The notes beneath the pieces are model-generated. The model was not told where the DNA came from and searched no databases. It saw nothing but the letters and a program-made list of their open reading frames with translations. A stretch of 60,838 nucleotides of DNA from positions 252 through 61,089 of the forward strand of contig SVQI01000001.1 in NCBI GenBank assembly GCA_015065455.1, in the 5' to 3' direction. The position numbers and the translations under genes are program-made. Shown here piece after piece: positions 1 to 8,389 of the stretch (its first letter is position 1; each line of letters starts with the position of its first letter). Source of the DNA: Oscillospiraceae bacterium (lineage in GTDB: Bacteria > Bacillota > Clostridia > Oscillospirales > CAG-272).

Positions 1-33
1 GTCCATCGCATCAGCGGTGGACTTCTTTTTTTG
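1..33 (+). terminator. Probable terminator of an upstream plus-strand gene
   Basis: An interrupted stem (GTCCA and CGC pairing with GCG and TGGAC, positions 1-22) is followed by a T-rich tract. It looks like a factor-independent terminator for a gene that ends before the window. No gene is visible from 34 to 125. Confidence 0.45.
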
Positions 34-125
34 TTTGTGCCCACAAAGAAAGGACTCGAAGGGGAGCGGTAGCGAATTAATGCTTCAGCGTTCAAGCGAA
101 AATATGTGATTTCTGTATAAAACAT

Positions 126-161
126 ACAAAAAAATATCCACTCACACAGCGAGTGGATATT
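126..161 (-). terminator. Terminator of the PPIase gene
   Basis: An 11-bp perfect stem (133-143 with 151-161) is followed on the minus strand by a run of U. It lies directly after the stop codon of the minus-strand PPIase gene. Confidence 0.85.
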
Positions 162-164
162 CTT

Positions 165-1265
165 TTAATTTTTTGCAGCAACAATAAGCGATATAAGCTT
201 TTGTCTGTATACTTCTACCTCAACAGCATTCTTTCCTATTGCGTTTTTAAGCGCTTCTATCGTATTATAACCTTCCTTTGTCGCATACTCCTTTGCTATC
301 TGCGTATACTCTTCGTCGGAAATAACTATATTGTTTGCTCTTATCGTCTGATATACCGCCATTTCGTGCGCTATATTCAGCTGCAATTTTTTTACAAGTT
401 CTTCTTTAAACTTCTCAAGGCTTTCAAATCCGCTTGCTTGAACAAGCTTTTCGAGTGTAGTCTGATAATACGACGCCATCGTTTCATAATTTTCAAGCAT
501 CTCATTAAGACGGTCGTTAACTGTATTTTCGGGATATTTTTTTACCTCACAAGATTCGAAATACTTATTCCATGCCAAATAGGCAGTATAGTATTCCTTC
601 ATATACTCCTTGTACCCATCAACAGTAGTAAATAAATCGCTTTTTAATGATTTTACCATATCGTCAGTAAGCTCGGGAACGTTCTTTACACCTATCTTGT
701 TGATAGTAACCTTGAATTCAACGTCCTTGCCCGCAAGCTCGGGAGCTGATTGATACGGGTCGGGGAACTTCAATTTAAGCACTACAGTTTCGCCTTTACT
801 GTGGCCTATAAGCCCCGCTTCAAAGCCATCTATATACGTTTTTGAGCCTATTGTTAATTCCTGGGATTTGGCGGTTCCACCGCTGAATTCTTTTCCGTCC
901 ATCGTTCCAACGTAATCAATAACAACAGTATCACCGTCTTGAACTACCGTTTTGTCAACCTCGGTAAATTCAGCAAATTCCATAGCCATATTATCTACGC
1001 TTTTTTCAACGAAGTCCGTTATTTCATTGGAGTCGTAATCAACACCCGGAAATGGTCCGAGTGTTATATATTCACTCAAGTCAAAATCATAAGGTTTTAC
1101 GTCTTTTTCGGGTTCTTTTTTATTATCTTCCCCTTTGGTTGTTTCTGTATCTTTGGGTAATTCCTCATTCTTATCGCCTGACATAAAAACTATAGTAAAA
1201 GTGAGTGCAAAAATCACTACAAAAACAAAAGCAATTATTATTGATTTAATCTTTTTGTTATCCAC
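165..1265 (-). CDS. Membrane-anchored trigger-factor-like FKBP-type peptidyl-prolyl isomerase
   Basis: The protein probably catalyses prolyl cis-trans isomerisation or acts as a chaperone outside the membrane. From the GTG start it has a single N-terminal membrane segment (about residues 6-28), an acidic/lysine-rich linker, an FKBP-like domain (about 108-191, with the DGDTVVIDYVG and YIDGFEAGLIG signatures) and a C-terminal helical region like the trigger factor C-domain. The trigger factor ribosome-binding domain is absent and there is no lipobox cysteine. An in-frame ATG exists at 1298, but it falls at the predicted transcription start. The GTG at 1265 has a GGAGGG ribosome-binding site six bases upstream and is preferred. 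The gene appears monocistronic, with its own promoter and terminator. The family is clear; the substrate is unknown. Confidence 0.85.
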   Translation of the reverse strand: MDNKKIKSIIIAFVFVVIFALTFTIVFMSGDKNEELPKDTETTKGEDNKKEPEKDVKPYDFDLSEYITLGPFPGVDYDSNEITDFVEKSVDNMAMEFAEFTEVDKTVVQDGDTVVIDYVGTMDGKEFSGGTAKSQELTIGSKTYIDGFEAGLIGHSKGETVVLKLKFPDPYQSAPELAGKDVEFKVTINKIGVKNVPELTDDMVKSLKSDLFTTVDGYKEYMKEYYTAYLAWNKYFESCEVKKYPENTVNDRLNEMLENYETMASYYQTTLEKLVQASGFESLEKFKEELVKKLQLNIAHEMAVYQTIRANNIVISDEEYTQIAKEYATKEGYNTIEALKNAIGKNAVEVEVYRQKLISLIVAAKN

Positions 1266-1304
1266 GCCATTCCCTCCGAATAATCGAAAATAAAACATAC
1301 ATCA

Positions 1305-1333
1305 ATTATATCAATTATCTGATTGTTTGTCAA
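1305..1333 (-). promoter_or_regulatory. Sigma-A promoter of the PPIase gene
   Basis: On the minus strand TTGACA (1328-1333) and TATAAT (1305-1310) are separated by 17 bp. Transcription would start near 1298. Confidence 0.85.
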
Positions 1334-1401
1334 TTAAAAGTCAGTTCTTTTGGAAACTGCAAAAACTTTGCTAAAACTAATCTTTCGTATTTTCATAAAA
1401 C

Positions 1402-1429
1402 AAAAACCCCGGGTATTCCCGAGGTTTTT
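1402..1429 (-). terminator. Terminator of the smaller surface protein gene
   Basis: A 12-bp stem (1402-1413 with 1418-1429) contains one position that pairs as U-G only in the minus-strand RNA. It is followed by U-rich sequence. Confidence 0.8.
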
Positions 1430-1441
1430 CTATTTTAAAAA

Positions 1442-2740
1442 TTAGTCTTCAATTCTTGTTCTCTTCTTGGAGATTACTACGCTTGCACCTACAAGGGCAA
1501 TTACTGCTGTCGCGCTAAGCCACGCGATAGGAGATCCTGTCTGAGGAGGTGTTACTGTCTTTTCTACAACTTCAGAGTTTGTAAACGCTGCATCTACGTT
1601 TGCTAAATCAATTGTTCCTTCTTTGTAGGAAATGTACTTTGTTGTGGGTTCTGATGGACCAAACTTGGTTGTGTTTATATATGTAATAGTACCAACCTTT
1701 GCGGGAGCATCAATGCTAATCATCAATGCACCTTCAATTCCTGCGCCTGTTACACAATCAATAAACGAGACATCTCCACCTGTAATATTAACAGCTACGT
1801 TACCCTTAACAGCAGAAAACTGTCTGTTACTGAAGGGAGATACGCCTGCGCAGTTTACATATTCAATCTTACCGCCTGAAACGTTAATTGTTGAATTACC
1901 CTTTACTGTTGCACATTTTTCAGCGTTTACTGAATGACCTGCTGCAACTACCTTGCCCCATGTACCTGATTTAACAGTAAGAATGGGATTGCATGTCTGT
2001 TCAAGACCGTTACGTGTTGTACCAAAAATATTGGGGAATACTTCACCTTTAACGGGTGTAGCACTTGCATAGTCCATAGATGTTACTGTAACACCTTCAT
2101 CTATAGTAAGATTGTTTCCGTTCGCATAGAAGCTGAAACCTGCTTCGTACTGTGTAAGGGAAATATTTGTCACCTTATATCTGTATTCAATAGCAATGTT
2201 TTTGATTGTTGTATTGCCGCCAAACCACAAACTTGTTGAATCCCATGATGAATGATCGAGTATAAGCTTGCTACCCTCAGCGCCTTTGATTACAACTTCG
2301 CCTGTATTAGGAAGCTTGAAGTCGCCTGCATATCTGTTTTCAAAAGCATTTGCTGCATCGATAAACAAATCACCTACTACAACAACCGTACCGCCTTCAG
2401 CACCGAGAGCCTCAAGACCTCTGTACAAAGGATGAGCTTTTGACAATGCATCATTTGCAAATACCATTTTACCACTTGCTACGTTATCCTTCATCCATTT
2501 TATAACATCAGCATAAGCAGCATTTTCAAATGTCGTAAGAACGCCTGAGCCGCCATCCTTAACTGTATCTGTTACAAGACCGGGACCAAGCGGTTTTTCT
2601 GCAGATGAGCCGTCACCTGTACCTGTTGCTGAAATATAAATTGTTCTGTCGGAAACAGCAGAAGTGTACATTACCGTACACGAAATAATTACCGCAATAA
2701 TCAAAATTGCGGGGATGAGAAGTTTTGTCATCTTTCTCAT
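1442..2740 (-). CDS. Sortase-anchored surface protein, single-domain paralogue
   Basis: This is a secreted, cell-wall-attached protein of unknown function. It has a signal peptide (about residues 1-30) and one large domain beginning with a TGTGDGSS motif. The domain continues with Gly/Thr/Val-rich repeats of the type NITGG and INVSGG that suggest a right-handed beta-helix. The C-terminus is a classic sorting signal: PPQTG (398-402), a hydrophobic segment and a KKR-containing tail. PPQTG is a variant of LPXTG, as used by some clostridial sortases; no sortase gene lies in the window. The protein is about 40-50% the length of its neighbour at 3094-5772 and shares the same ends and domain, so the pair arose by duplication. 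A carbohydrate- or matrix-binding role is a guess. Confidence 0.8.
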   Translation of the reverse strand: MRKMTKLLIPAILIIAVIISCTVMYTSAVSDRTIYISATGTGDGSSAEKPLGPGLVTDTVKDGGSGVLTTFENAAYADVIKWMKDNVASGKMVFANDALSKAHPLYRGLEALGAEGGTVVVVGDLFIDAANAFENRYAGDFKLPNTGEVVIKGAEGSKLILDHSSWDSTSLWFGGNTTIKNIAIEYRYKVTNISLTQYEAGFSFYANGNNLTIDEGVTVTSMDYASATPVKGEVFPNIFGTTRNGLEQTCNPILTVKSGTWGKVVAAGHSVNAEKCATVKGNSTINVSGGKIEYVNCAGVSPFSNRQFSAVKGNVAVNITGGDVSFIDCVTGAGIEGALMISIDAPAKVGTITYINTTKFGPSEPTTKYISYKEGTIDLANVDAAFTNSEVVEKTVTPPQTGSPIAWLSATAVIALVGASVVISKKRTRIED

Positions 2741-2803
2741 AATAGATTCTCCTTAAATGTAAAATTTGTCTATACGCGTAACGCGTACTCCATTGTTGTA
2801 TTA

Positions 2804-2833
2804 ATTTTACCATACTTATGTTCACAATGTCAA
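2804..2833 (-). promoter_or_regulatory. Promoter of the smaller surface protein gene
   Basis: TTGACA (2828-2833) and TAAAAT (2804-2809) are separated by 18 bp on the minus strand. The leader contains a short palindrome, TACGCGTAACGCGTA, near 2773-2787. The rest of the 2741-3093 gap is AT-rich and holds only this promoter and the next gene's terminator. Confidence 0.7.
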
Positions 2834-3051
2834 TGTAAATTGTTCACATATTATTTATATTTTTTTCATATACATCAACCAATTATATGTGAAAGTGTAC
2901 GATTTTATTATAAAAATTTTTATATAATAATTATATATGCAAAACCGAGGATAACCATATTTCCCTGCAAAAAATTGCAAGTCTAATTCAGGTCTCTTCC
3001 GATAACTTAAGCTATAATATCTTAATTGTCCATATTTTATTTTTACAAAAC

Positions 3052-3082
3052 AAAAAACCTCGAGAATATCTCGAGGTTTTTT
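3052..3082 (-). terminator. Terminator of the larger surface protein gene
   Basis: A perfect 14-bp stem (3052-3065 with 3069-3082) with a 3-base loop ends in a U run on either strand. Confidence 0.9.
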
Positions 3083-3093
3083 TATTTTAAGAA

Positions 3094-5772
3094 TTAGTCT
3101 TCAATTCTTGTTCTCTTCTTGGAGATTACTACGCTTGCGCCTGCGAGAGCAAGTACTGCTACAACGCTGAGCCATGCGATAGGAGATCCTGTCTGAGGTG
3201 TATCTGTCTTTTCAGAAATTTCGGATGCGTCGAATTCAGCATCAATGTTTGCCAAATCAATTGTACCCTTTCTGTAAACAATAGCCTTTGTTTCAGGATC
3301 AAGAGCAGATGAGTTACGAGTTTCTCTGTAGAAGATGTCGCCTACTTTACCGCCGTCGATATCGATAAGCAACTTACCTTCAATACCACCACCGGTTACA
3401 CAAGTGATGAATTCTACTTCACCGCCTGTTATTCTGAGTGTAACATCACCGAAAATAGTAGCGAACTGTCTGTTCAAGAAGGGTGATACACCTGCGCCGT
3501 TCAAGTTTTCGATCTTACCGCCTGCAATGTTAATTACAACGTTACCTGCGATAGATGAGTCTTTTATTGCACTTACAGAGTGACCTGCAGCTGCTACCAA
3601 TGACCATGTACCTGACTTAACAGTAACTACAGGGTTAGCTTCTATTTCGGGAACGTTACGGTTACCGCCAAAGATGTTGGGGAATCTGTCACCGTCAACA
3701 GGAGCAGAACCTGAATAGTCTTTAGAAACTGTTGTTACGCCTGAACCGATTGTGAAATCAAATCCATTTGCATAGAATGTAAATCCGGGCATGTATGTAG
3801 AAGGAGCAGTATTTGTTGCGTTCAACTGATATGCACTGTCATATCTGTATTCCATAGCAATATCGCTGATCGCTGTAGCACCACCGAGCCACATTGATGT
3901 GGAGTTCCATGTAGAGTGATCAAGAATAAGCTTAGCATTGTCGCCGCCCTTAATAAGGATAGCGCCTGCTTCGGGAAGCTTAAAGTCGCCTGCATAGCCA
4001 TTTTCAAATGTCTTTGCAGCTTCAAGTGTAAATGTACCTACGATAACGATTGTACCGCCTTCAGCACCGAGCTTTTCAGCAGCTCTGTACAAAGGATGAG
4101 CCTTTGTAAGTGCATCGTTTGTAAATTCCATCTTACCAAGATCTTTGTTATCCTTCAACCAAGTCATAACTGTAGCGAAGGGCTGATTCTGGAATGATGT
4201 ATGAACCTTAGCATTTGTAGCAGCACCGTTTGTAAGTTCATCTGTTACCAAACCAGGACCCAAGGGGCTGTTAGCCGATGAACCGTCACCTGTACCTGTC
4301 ATTGAAACGTAAATAACCTTAGCTGAGCCGGGTTTTACTTCCTGAACAGGAGTGGGTGTAGCTACGGGCTTGGGAGTAGTTGTGGGTGTAGCTGTAGCTG
4401 TAGCTGTAGCTGTAGCCGTAGCCGTAGCCGTAGCTGTAGCTGTAGCCGTAGCTGTAGCCGTAGCTGTTGCTGTAGGAGTAGGAGTTGCTGTTGCTGTGGG
4501 AGTGGGTGTAGGTGTAGGAGCAGATGCTGCGGGAAGAGCTGTGATGGTACAAGTATCATCAAACTCAAAAATCTGTTCTGGATCCAATGTTCCTACTCTG
4601 TATGTCAACGATACTGATGTGGGGAATACAGATGCGTGTCTGCCATTATTAACCTGTTTATAAGCAACTCTGCCTGCCTGAGCAGGTGCTTCAATAGAAA
4701 TAGTTGATGTTCCTGTAACACCCTTACCTGATATTGCATAAACAGTTCCAACTGTACCACCTGTAACGTTAATTGTTGCGTTACCCTGAAGTTCAGCAAA
4801 GTTTCTATTGTTATGAGGAGTTACGCCACCACCGCAGATAGCATCAACTTTACCGCCCATAACATTGATAGTTGTGTTACCCTTAACAACACCGGGGCCA
4901 GCCTCGGAAACGCCGTGGCCTGCGCCGTACAAGCTTCCCCATGTACCTGATTTAATTGTAATGGTAGAATTTGCTTCGTTAGTACCGCCGCATCTACCAA
5001 CCATAATATTGGGGAATATGTTACCATCAACAGGTCCGCCATTAGCATAGTCCTTTGATGTTACAGTTACGCCGGTATCAGCTGTAAAGTTACTTGTACC
5101 GAGGTAAATATTAAAACCTGTCTTGTAAGCTCTCTGGGTCATTTCACCCCAAGATGCCTGAAAAGGATACATTGCACTGTTATATCTGTATTCAACAGCA
5201 AGATCTTTAAATGTTGTATCGCTCCAGAGATACCAGTCAATAGAATCCCATCTTGTGTGGTCAAGAACGAGCTTACCATTTCCCTGGCTTGTAATTGTTA
5301 TAGGTCCGCATGCAGGAACTGCATCGTCACCTGTACCTACGTCTAAACGCATGTAACCGGTCATTCCCTTTTCGAGAGTTCTTGCCATTTCAATACGAAC
5401 TTCGTCAACAAGGACGATTGTACCACCTTCAGCACCGAGCGCTGCTGCTGCTCTATGCAAAGGGCTGATCTGTTCAATAAGTACTGCATCTGAAATTTTT
5501 TCATCGATACCCTTCAAAATTTCAACTGCATCAGCATATGAAGTACCCTTGTTAATTCTTTGTGTTCCGGAACCAACACCGATAGTTGTTCTCTTTGCGA
5601 GAGTGCCGGGTCCGATAGGGCTGTTAGCCGATGAACCGTCGCCTGTACCGGTCATTGATACGTATACAACTTTGCCGCTGTTAGCATCAGCAGATGCAAA
5701 CATAACTGCACATGATACGATTACTGCAACAACCAAAAGCGCGGGGATGAGAAGTTTTGCAAATTTTCTCAT
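3094..5772 (-). CDS. Sortase-anchored surface protein with duplicated beta-helix-like domain
   Basis: This is a secreted wall protein of 892 residues. A signal peptide (about 1-28) precedes two copies of the domain seen in the 1442-2740 protein (about 34-410 and 485-850). Each copy opens with VSMTGTGDGSS and contains the KSGTW and INVMGG/INIAGG-type strands. The copies are joined by a linker (about 414-478) of Thr-Pro and then long Thr-Ala repeats. The C-terminus carries TPQTG (858-862), a hydrophobic stretch and a basic tail, nearly identical to that of the smaller paralogue. The second domain resembles the smaller protein more closely than the first does (shared GLVTD, GDFKLP and GVSPF segments), which suggests the order of duplication. 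The ligand is unknown. Confidence 0.8.
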   Translation of the reverse strand: MRKFAKLLIPALLVVAVIVSCAVMFASADANSGKVVYVSMTGTGDGSSANSPIGPGTLAKRTTIGVGSGTQRINKGTSYADAVEILKGIDEKISDAVLIEQISPLHRAAAALGAEGGTIVLVDEVRIEMARTLEKGMTGYMRLDVGTGDDAVPACGPITITSQGNGKLVLDHTRWDSIDWYLWSDTTFKDLAVEYRYNSAMYPFQASWGEMTQRAYKTGFNIYLGTSNFTADTGVTVTSKDYANGGPVDGNIFPNIMVGRCGGTNEANSTITIKSGTWGSLYGAGHGVSEAGPGVVKGNTTINVMGGKVDAICGGGVTPHNNRNFAELQGNATINVTGGTVGTVYAISGKGVTGTSTISIEAPAQAGRVAYKQVNNGRHASVFPTSVSLTYRVGTLDPEQIFEFDDTCTITALPAASAPTPTPTPTATATPTPTATATATATATATATATATATATATATATPTTTPKPVATPTPVQEVKPGSAKVIYVSMTGTGDGSSANSPLGPGLVTDELTNGAATNAKVHTSFQNQPFATVMTWLKDNKDLGKMEFTNDALTKAHPLYRAAEKLGAEGGTIVIVGTFTLEAAKTFENGYAGDFKLPEAGAILIKGGDNAKLILDHSTWNSTSMWLGGATAISDIAMEYRYDSAYQLNATNTAPSTYMPGFTFYANGFDFTIGSGVTTVSKDYSGSAPVDGDRFPNIFGGNRNVPEIEANPVVTVKSGTWSLVAAAGHSVSAIKDSSIAGNVVINIAGGKIENLNGAGVSPFLNRQFATIFGDVTLRITGGEVEFITCVTGGGIEGKLLIDIDGGKVGDIFYRETRNSSALDPETKAIVYRKGTIDLANIDAEFDASEISEKTDTPQTGSPIAWLSVVAVLALAGASVVISKKRTRIED
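4352..4530 (-). repeat. Hexanucleotide microsatellite encoding the Thr-Ala linker
   Basis: Tandem six-base units (GTAGCT or GTAGCC on the plus strand) encode alternating Ala-Thr codons on the minus strand. The flanking units encode Thr-Pro. Because the unit is six bases, gain or loss of units changes linker length without a frameshift. Confidence 0.9.
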
Positions 5773-5845
5773 GTTTTTTCTCCTTTTTTATTAAAATTTT
5801 TTTAAAAATTCACACACATAAAAATGTGGATACAAATACACATAT

Positions 5846-5874
5846 ATTTTATCACGACAACTCTCCATTGTCAA
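5846..5874 (-). promoter_or_regulatory. Promoter of the larger surface protein gene
   Basis: TTGACA (5869-5874) and TAAAAT (5846-5851) are separated by 17 bp on the minus strand. An AAGGAG ribosome-binding site precedes the ATG at 5772. Confidence 0.8.
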
Positions 5875-5959
5875 TGGCAAAATTCACATATTATCTATTA
5901 TTTTTTTAACACTTTTTCACAAAAACTCTTTTTTATGTATTTTGGTGTGTATTATTGTT

Positions 5960-6245
5960 TTTTAGTGGGATATCGTGGCAGGGGGTTCCCCGTATTCCTT
6001 CTTTGGTTACTTTCTTGGCAAACAAGAAAGTAACGTAAAAAAGAAAATGCAATATTATCTGTTTAAAACGTTTGCTTTTCTCTCCCTCAGTCAACTTCGT
6101 TGACAGCTCCCTCGTCAGATGGAGCCAAGAATTACGCGCTTCGCGCGTAAAAAGACACAGAATGTCAGCTTCTTCGCTCCCGAATATATGACAAAAGGGG
6201 CTTTTTGAAAAAAGCCCCTTTCGACACCGCAAAAACTTTATTAGA
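5960..6245 (+). repeat. Mosaic intergenic repeat, copy A
   Basis: This is the first of five related copies. It holds a remnant of the G/C-rich module, the conserved hairpin (6006-6034; 12-bp stem GTTACTTTCTTG, loop GCAAA), the CTCCCTCAGTC...GATGGAGCC module, the TTACGCGCTTCGCGCGTAA palindrome and a GGGGC...GCCCC hairpin (6197-6218). The copy lies between rnfB and the surface-protein promoter. It contains no credible gene. Confidence 0.85.
6193..6221 (-). terminator. Likely terminator of the rnf operon
   Basis: A GGGGCTTTTTTC/AAAAAGCCCC hairpin followed by UUUU on the minus strand lies about 40 bases after the rnfB stop. It is also the terminal module of mosaic repeat copy A. Confidence 0.7.
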
Positions 6246-6258
6246 AATAATTTTATAT

Positions 6259-7101
6259 TTACCGTCCTTTTTTGAGGGCGTTTTCGAGAACTTTTTTCTC
6301 ATGTATGGCAAGATTACCCGTTCTGATAATATGCCTCGGACATTTCGCCACACAAGCACCGCAGCCGGTACACTTATTGTAATCAATAGATGCAACAAAA
6401 TTTTCAATCTTTATTGCTCCCGCCTCACAGCCTCTCTCGCAAAGCCTGCAACCTATACATCCTATATCACAATTTTTCATTGTCATCTTGCCGTTGTCAA
6501 CAGACATACAACCGACCCAATACGCGCTGTGATAGGGTATAAGCTTTATTATATGCTTAGGACAAGCGGAAACGCACGAACCGCAACCCGTGCACTTATC
6601 ATAGTCGATATGCGCAACTCCGTCTACTACCTTAATTGCATCAAAGTTACATTTTGCAACACAAGTTCCGTAACCTATACAACCGTTCAGACAGAGCTTA
6701 TTGCCTCCGCCAAGCTTTACAACAGCGGCACAATCGCGAGGACCTTCATATATGTACTTTGATCTTACCCTATCAAAAGTTCCCGAGCACATTACCTGCG
6801 CTCTCATTCTGACCGTCTTTTCTGCCTCAACGCCCATAATATCACTGATCTTCTTAATAGTTTCCTCGTTTACGGCACGGCAGGAGTTTGTCTTTGCAAC
6901 CCCTTTTTCAATGGCGACAGCCAATGCATGACAGCTCGTATATCCGCAGCCGCCGCAGTTAGCCCCCGGCAAACAACTTGCAATCTTCTCAACTCTGGGA
7001 TTAGACTTCACTGCAAAAGCCTTCGATGCATATGCTAACAGCACACCAAACACAAGACCTATTCCGCCAAAACAAACAAACGCTAATAATACGTTACCCA
7101 T
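6259..7101 (-). CDS. rnfB: Rnf complex iron-sulfur subunit B
   Basis: RnfB passes electrons from ferredoxin into the membrane-bound Rnf ferredoxin:NAD+ oxidoreductase, which pumps Na+ or H+. The protein has an N-terminal membrane helix (about 4-28) and a 4Fe-4S domain with C49, C52, C57 and C74. Further cysteine motifs follow, including CTGCGSCVSACP, CIGCRLCERGC and CTGCGACVAKCP. Its length of 280 residues is typical of clostridial RnfB. It is the last gene of the operon, 15 bp downstream of rnfA. Confidence 0.95.
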   Translation of the reverse strand: MGNVLLAFVCFGGIGLVFGVLLAYASKAFAVKSNPRVEKIASCLPGANCGGCGYTSCHALAVAIEKGVAKTNSCRAVNEETIKKISDIMGVEAEKTVRMRAQVMCSGTFDRVRSKYIYEGPRDCAAVVKLGGGNKLCLNGCIGYGTCVAKCNFDAIKVVDGVAHIDYDKCTGCGSCVSACPKHIIKLIPYHSAYWVGCMSVDNGKMTMKNCDIGCIGCRLCERGCEAGAIKIENFVASIDYNKCTGCGACVAKCPRHIIRTGNLAIHEKKVLENALKKGR

Positions 7102-7116
7102 ATATAAACTCCTCCT

Positions 7117-7713
7117 TTAACCTATCTTCATTCCGGAGAAGCCCATAAACGCCATAGCTATAAGTCCTGCAGCTATAAGCGCTATCGGTGTTCCTTTAAA
7201 CGATTTAGGGGGCCTTGAGAAAAACATTCTCGTTCTTACTCCCGCAAAGATCATTATTGCCATAGTAAATCCGATTCCCGACGCAAAACAGTATACAACC
7301 GAGTATATAAAATTAAATCCCTCTTGAATATTTATCAGTGCTGCCCCAAGAACAGCGCAGTTTGTCGTAATAAGAGGAAGATATATTCCTAACGATTCAT
7401 ACAAAAACGGAACCTTACTCTTGAGAAAAAATTCTATAATCTGAACAAGCGAAGCAATAACCAATATAAATGCAATCGTCTTTAAATACTCAAGCTTTGC
7501 CGGTACAAGTATAAATTCATACAAGCAATAAGTAACCGCGCCCGAAAGAGTCATTACAAATGTTACTGCGCACCCCATACCGAGCGAGGTTGACGGACTC
7601 TTTGATACACCAAGAAAAGGACAGCAACCGAGGAATTTTGAAAATATAAAGTTATCAATAAATATCGCGGAAATCATAAGCATAATTATTCCGCCAAAGC
7701 TCATTCCCTCCAT
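7117..7713 (-). CDS. rnfA: Rnf complex membrane subunit A
   Basis: This integral membrane subunit of the Rnf complex has about six hydrophobic helices. It contains the NFIFSKFLGCCPFLGVS region, in which conserved cysteines of RnfA contribute to a membrane-embedded iron-sulfur centre together with RnfE. The chosen ATG has GGGAGG seven bases upstream. The gene overlaps the end of rnfE by 13 bp, which points to coupled translation. Confidence 0.95.
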   Translation of the reverse strand: MEGMSFGGIIMLMISAIFIDNFIFSKFLGCCPFLGVSKSPSTSLGMGCAVTFVMTLSGAVTYCLYEFILVPAKLEYLKTIAFILVIASLVQIIEFFLKSKVPFLYESLGIYLPLITTNCAVLGAALINIQEGFNFIYSVVYCFASGIGFTMAIMIFAGVRTRMFFSRPPKSFKGTPIALIAAGLIAMAFMGFSGMKIG

Positions 7714-8372
7714 ATTCCAGCCTCCCTCTCAAGCCTTTTATATTCTATCTCCTGCTGTTTAACGTACTCCGAGCGTCTGCGCTGTAATTTTTGCACCAAA
7801 GCAATCACAAACCCCAAGGTTATAAAAGCACCGGGCGGAAGAATAAACAACACAGCAGGCTCAAACCAACCGCCAAACACTTGCGCTCCAAACAGTGTTC
7901 CGGCACCAAGTATTTCTCTGACAGAGCCGAGTATTACAAGCGCAAAAGTAAATCCCGAACCCATAGCAAGACCGTCTATTATCGACGGAATAACTTTATT
8001 TTTTGACGCAAAGCTTTCCGCTCTCGCCAAAATAATACAGTTAACCACTATAAGCGGTATAAACAAACCGAGCGAATTGCTGAGTGATGGCAGATATGCC
8101 TTCAGCAGAAGCTCAAGAATACTTACAAATCCTGATATAATTATAATATATGAAGCAATTCTTATCTGATTAGGTATAAATTTACGCAAAAGAGATATAA
8201 ACATATTTGAAAAAACCAAAACTGCAATAACAGAAACACCCATACCGAGCGCATTTATCGCTGAGGTGGTCGTAGCAAGTGCGGGGCATATTCCGAGCAT
8301 CTGTACAAGTGTCGGGTTATTGGTTATTATTCCCTCTTTAAATTGGTCGATAACCGTATTCTTTTTACTCAT
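7701..8372 (-). CDS. rnfE: Rnf complex membrane subunit E
   Basis: RnfE is an integral membrane subunit paralogous to RnfA. The N-terminal NNPTLVQMLGICPALA segment carries the conserved cysteine expected near the membrane iron-sulfur centre. About six membrane helices follow. A charged C-terminal tail (about 195-223) overlaps the rnfA start. The length of 223 residues is normal. Confidence 0.95.
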   Translation of the reverse strand: MSKKNTVIDQFKEGIITNNPTLVQMLGICPALATTTSAINALGMGVSVIAVLVFSNMFISLLRKFIPNQIRIASYIIIISGFVSILELLLKAYLPSLSNSLGLFIPLIVVNCIILARAESFASKNKVIPSIIDGLAMGSGFTFALVILGSVREILGAGTLFGAQVFGGWFEPAVLFILPPGAFITLGFVIALVQKLQRRRSEYVKQQEIEYKRLEREAGIWRE

Positions 8373-8389
8373 TTACATTCACCCACCCT

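Noticed and set aside
1266..1298. ATG start for the PPIase gene at 1298
   Set aside because: It coincides with the predicted transcription start and has no ribosome-binding site; the GTG at 1265 has an ideal one.
4352..4530. Possible CRISPR-like array
   Set aside because: Repeats are six bases long without spacers, in a coding linker. No cas genes are present.
4352..4663. Long Val-Ala frame opposite the Thr-Ala linker
   Set aside because: It is the antisense of a hexanucleotide repeat inside a well-supported surface protein gene.
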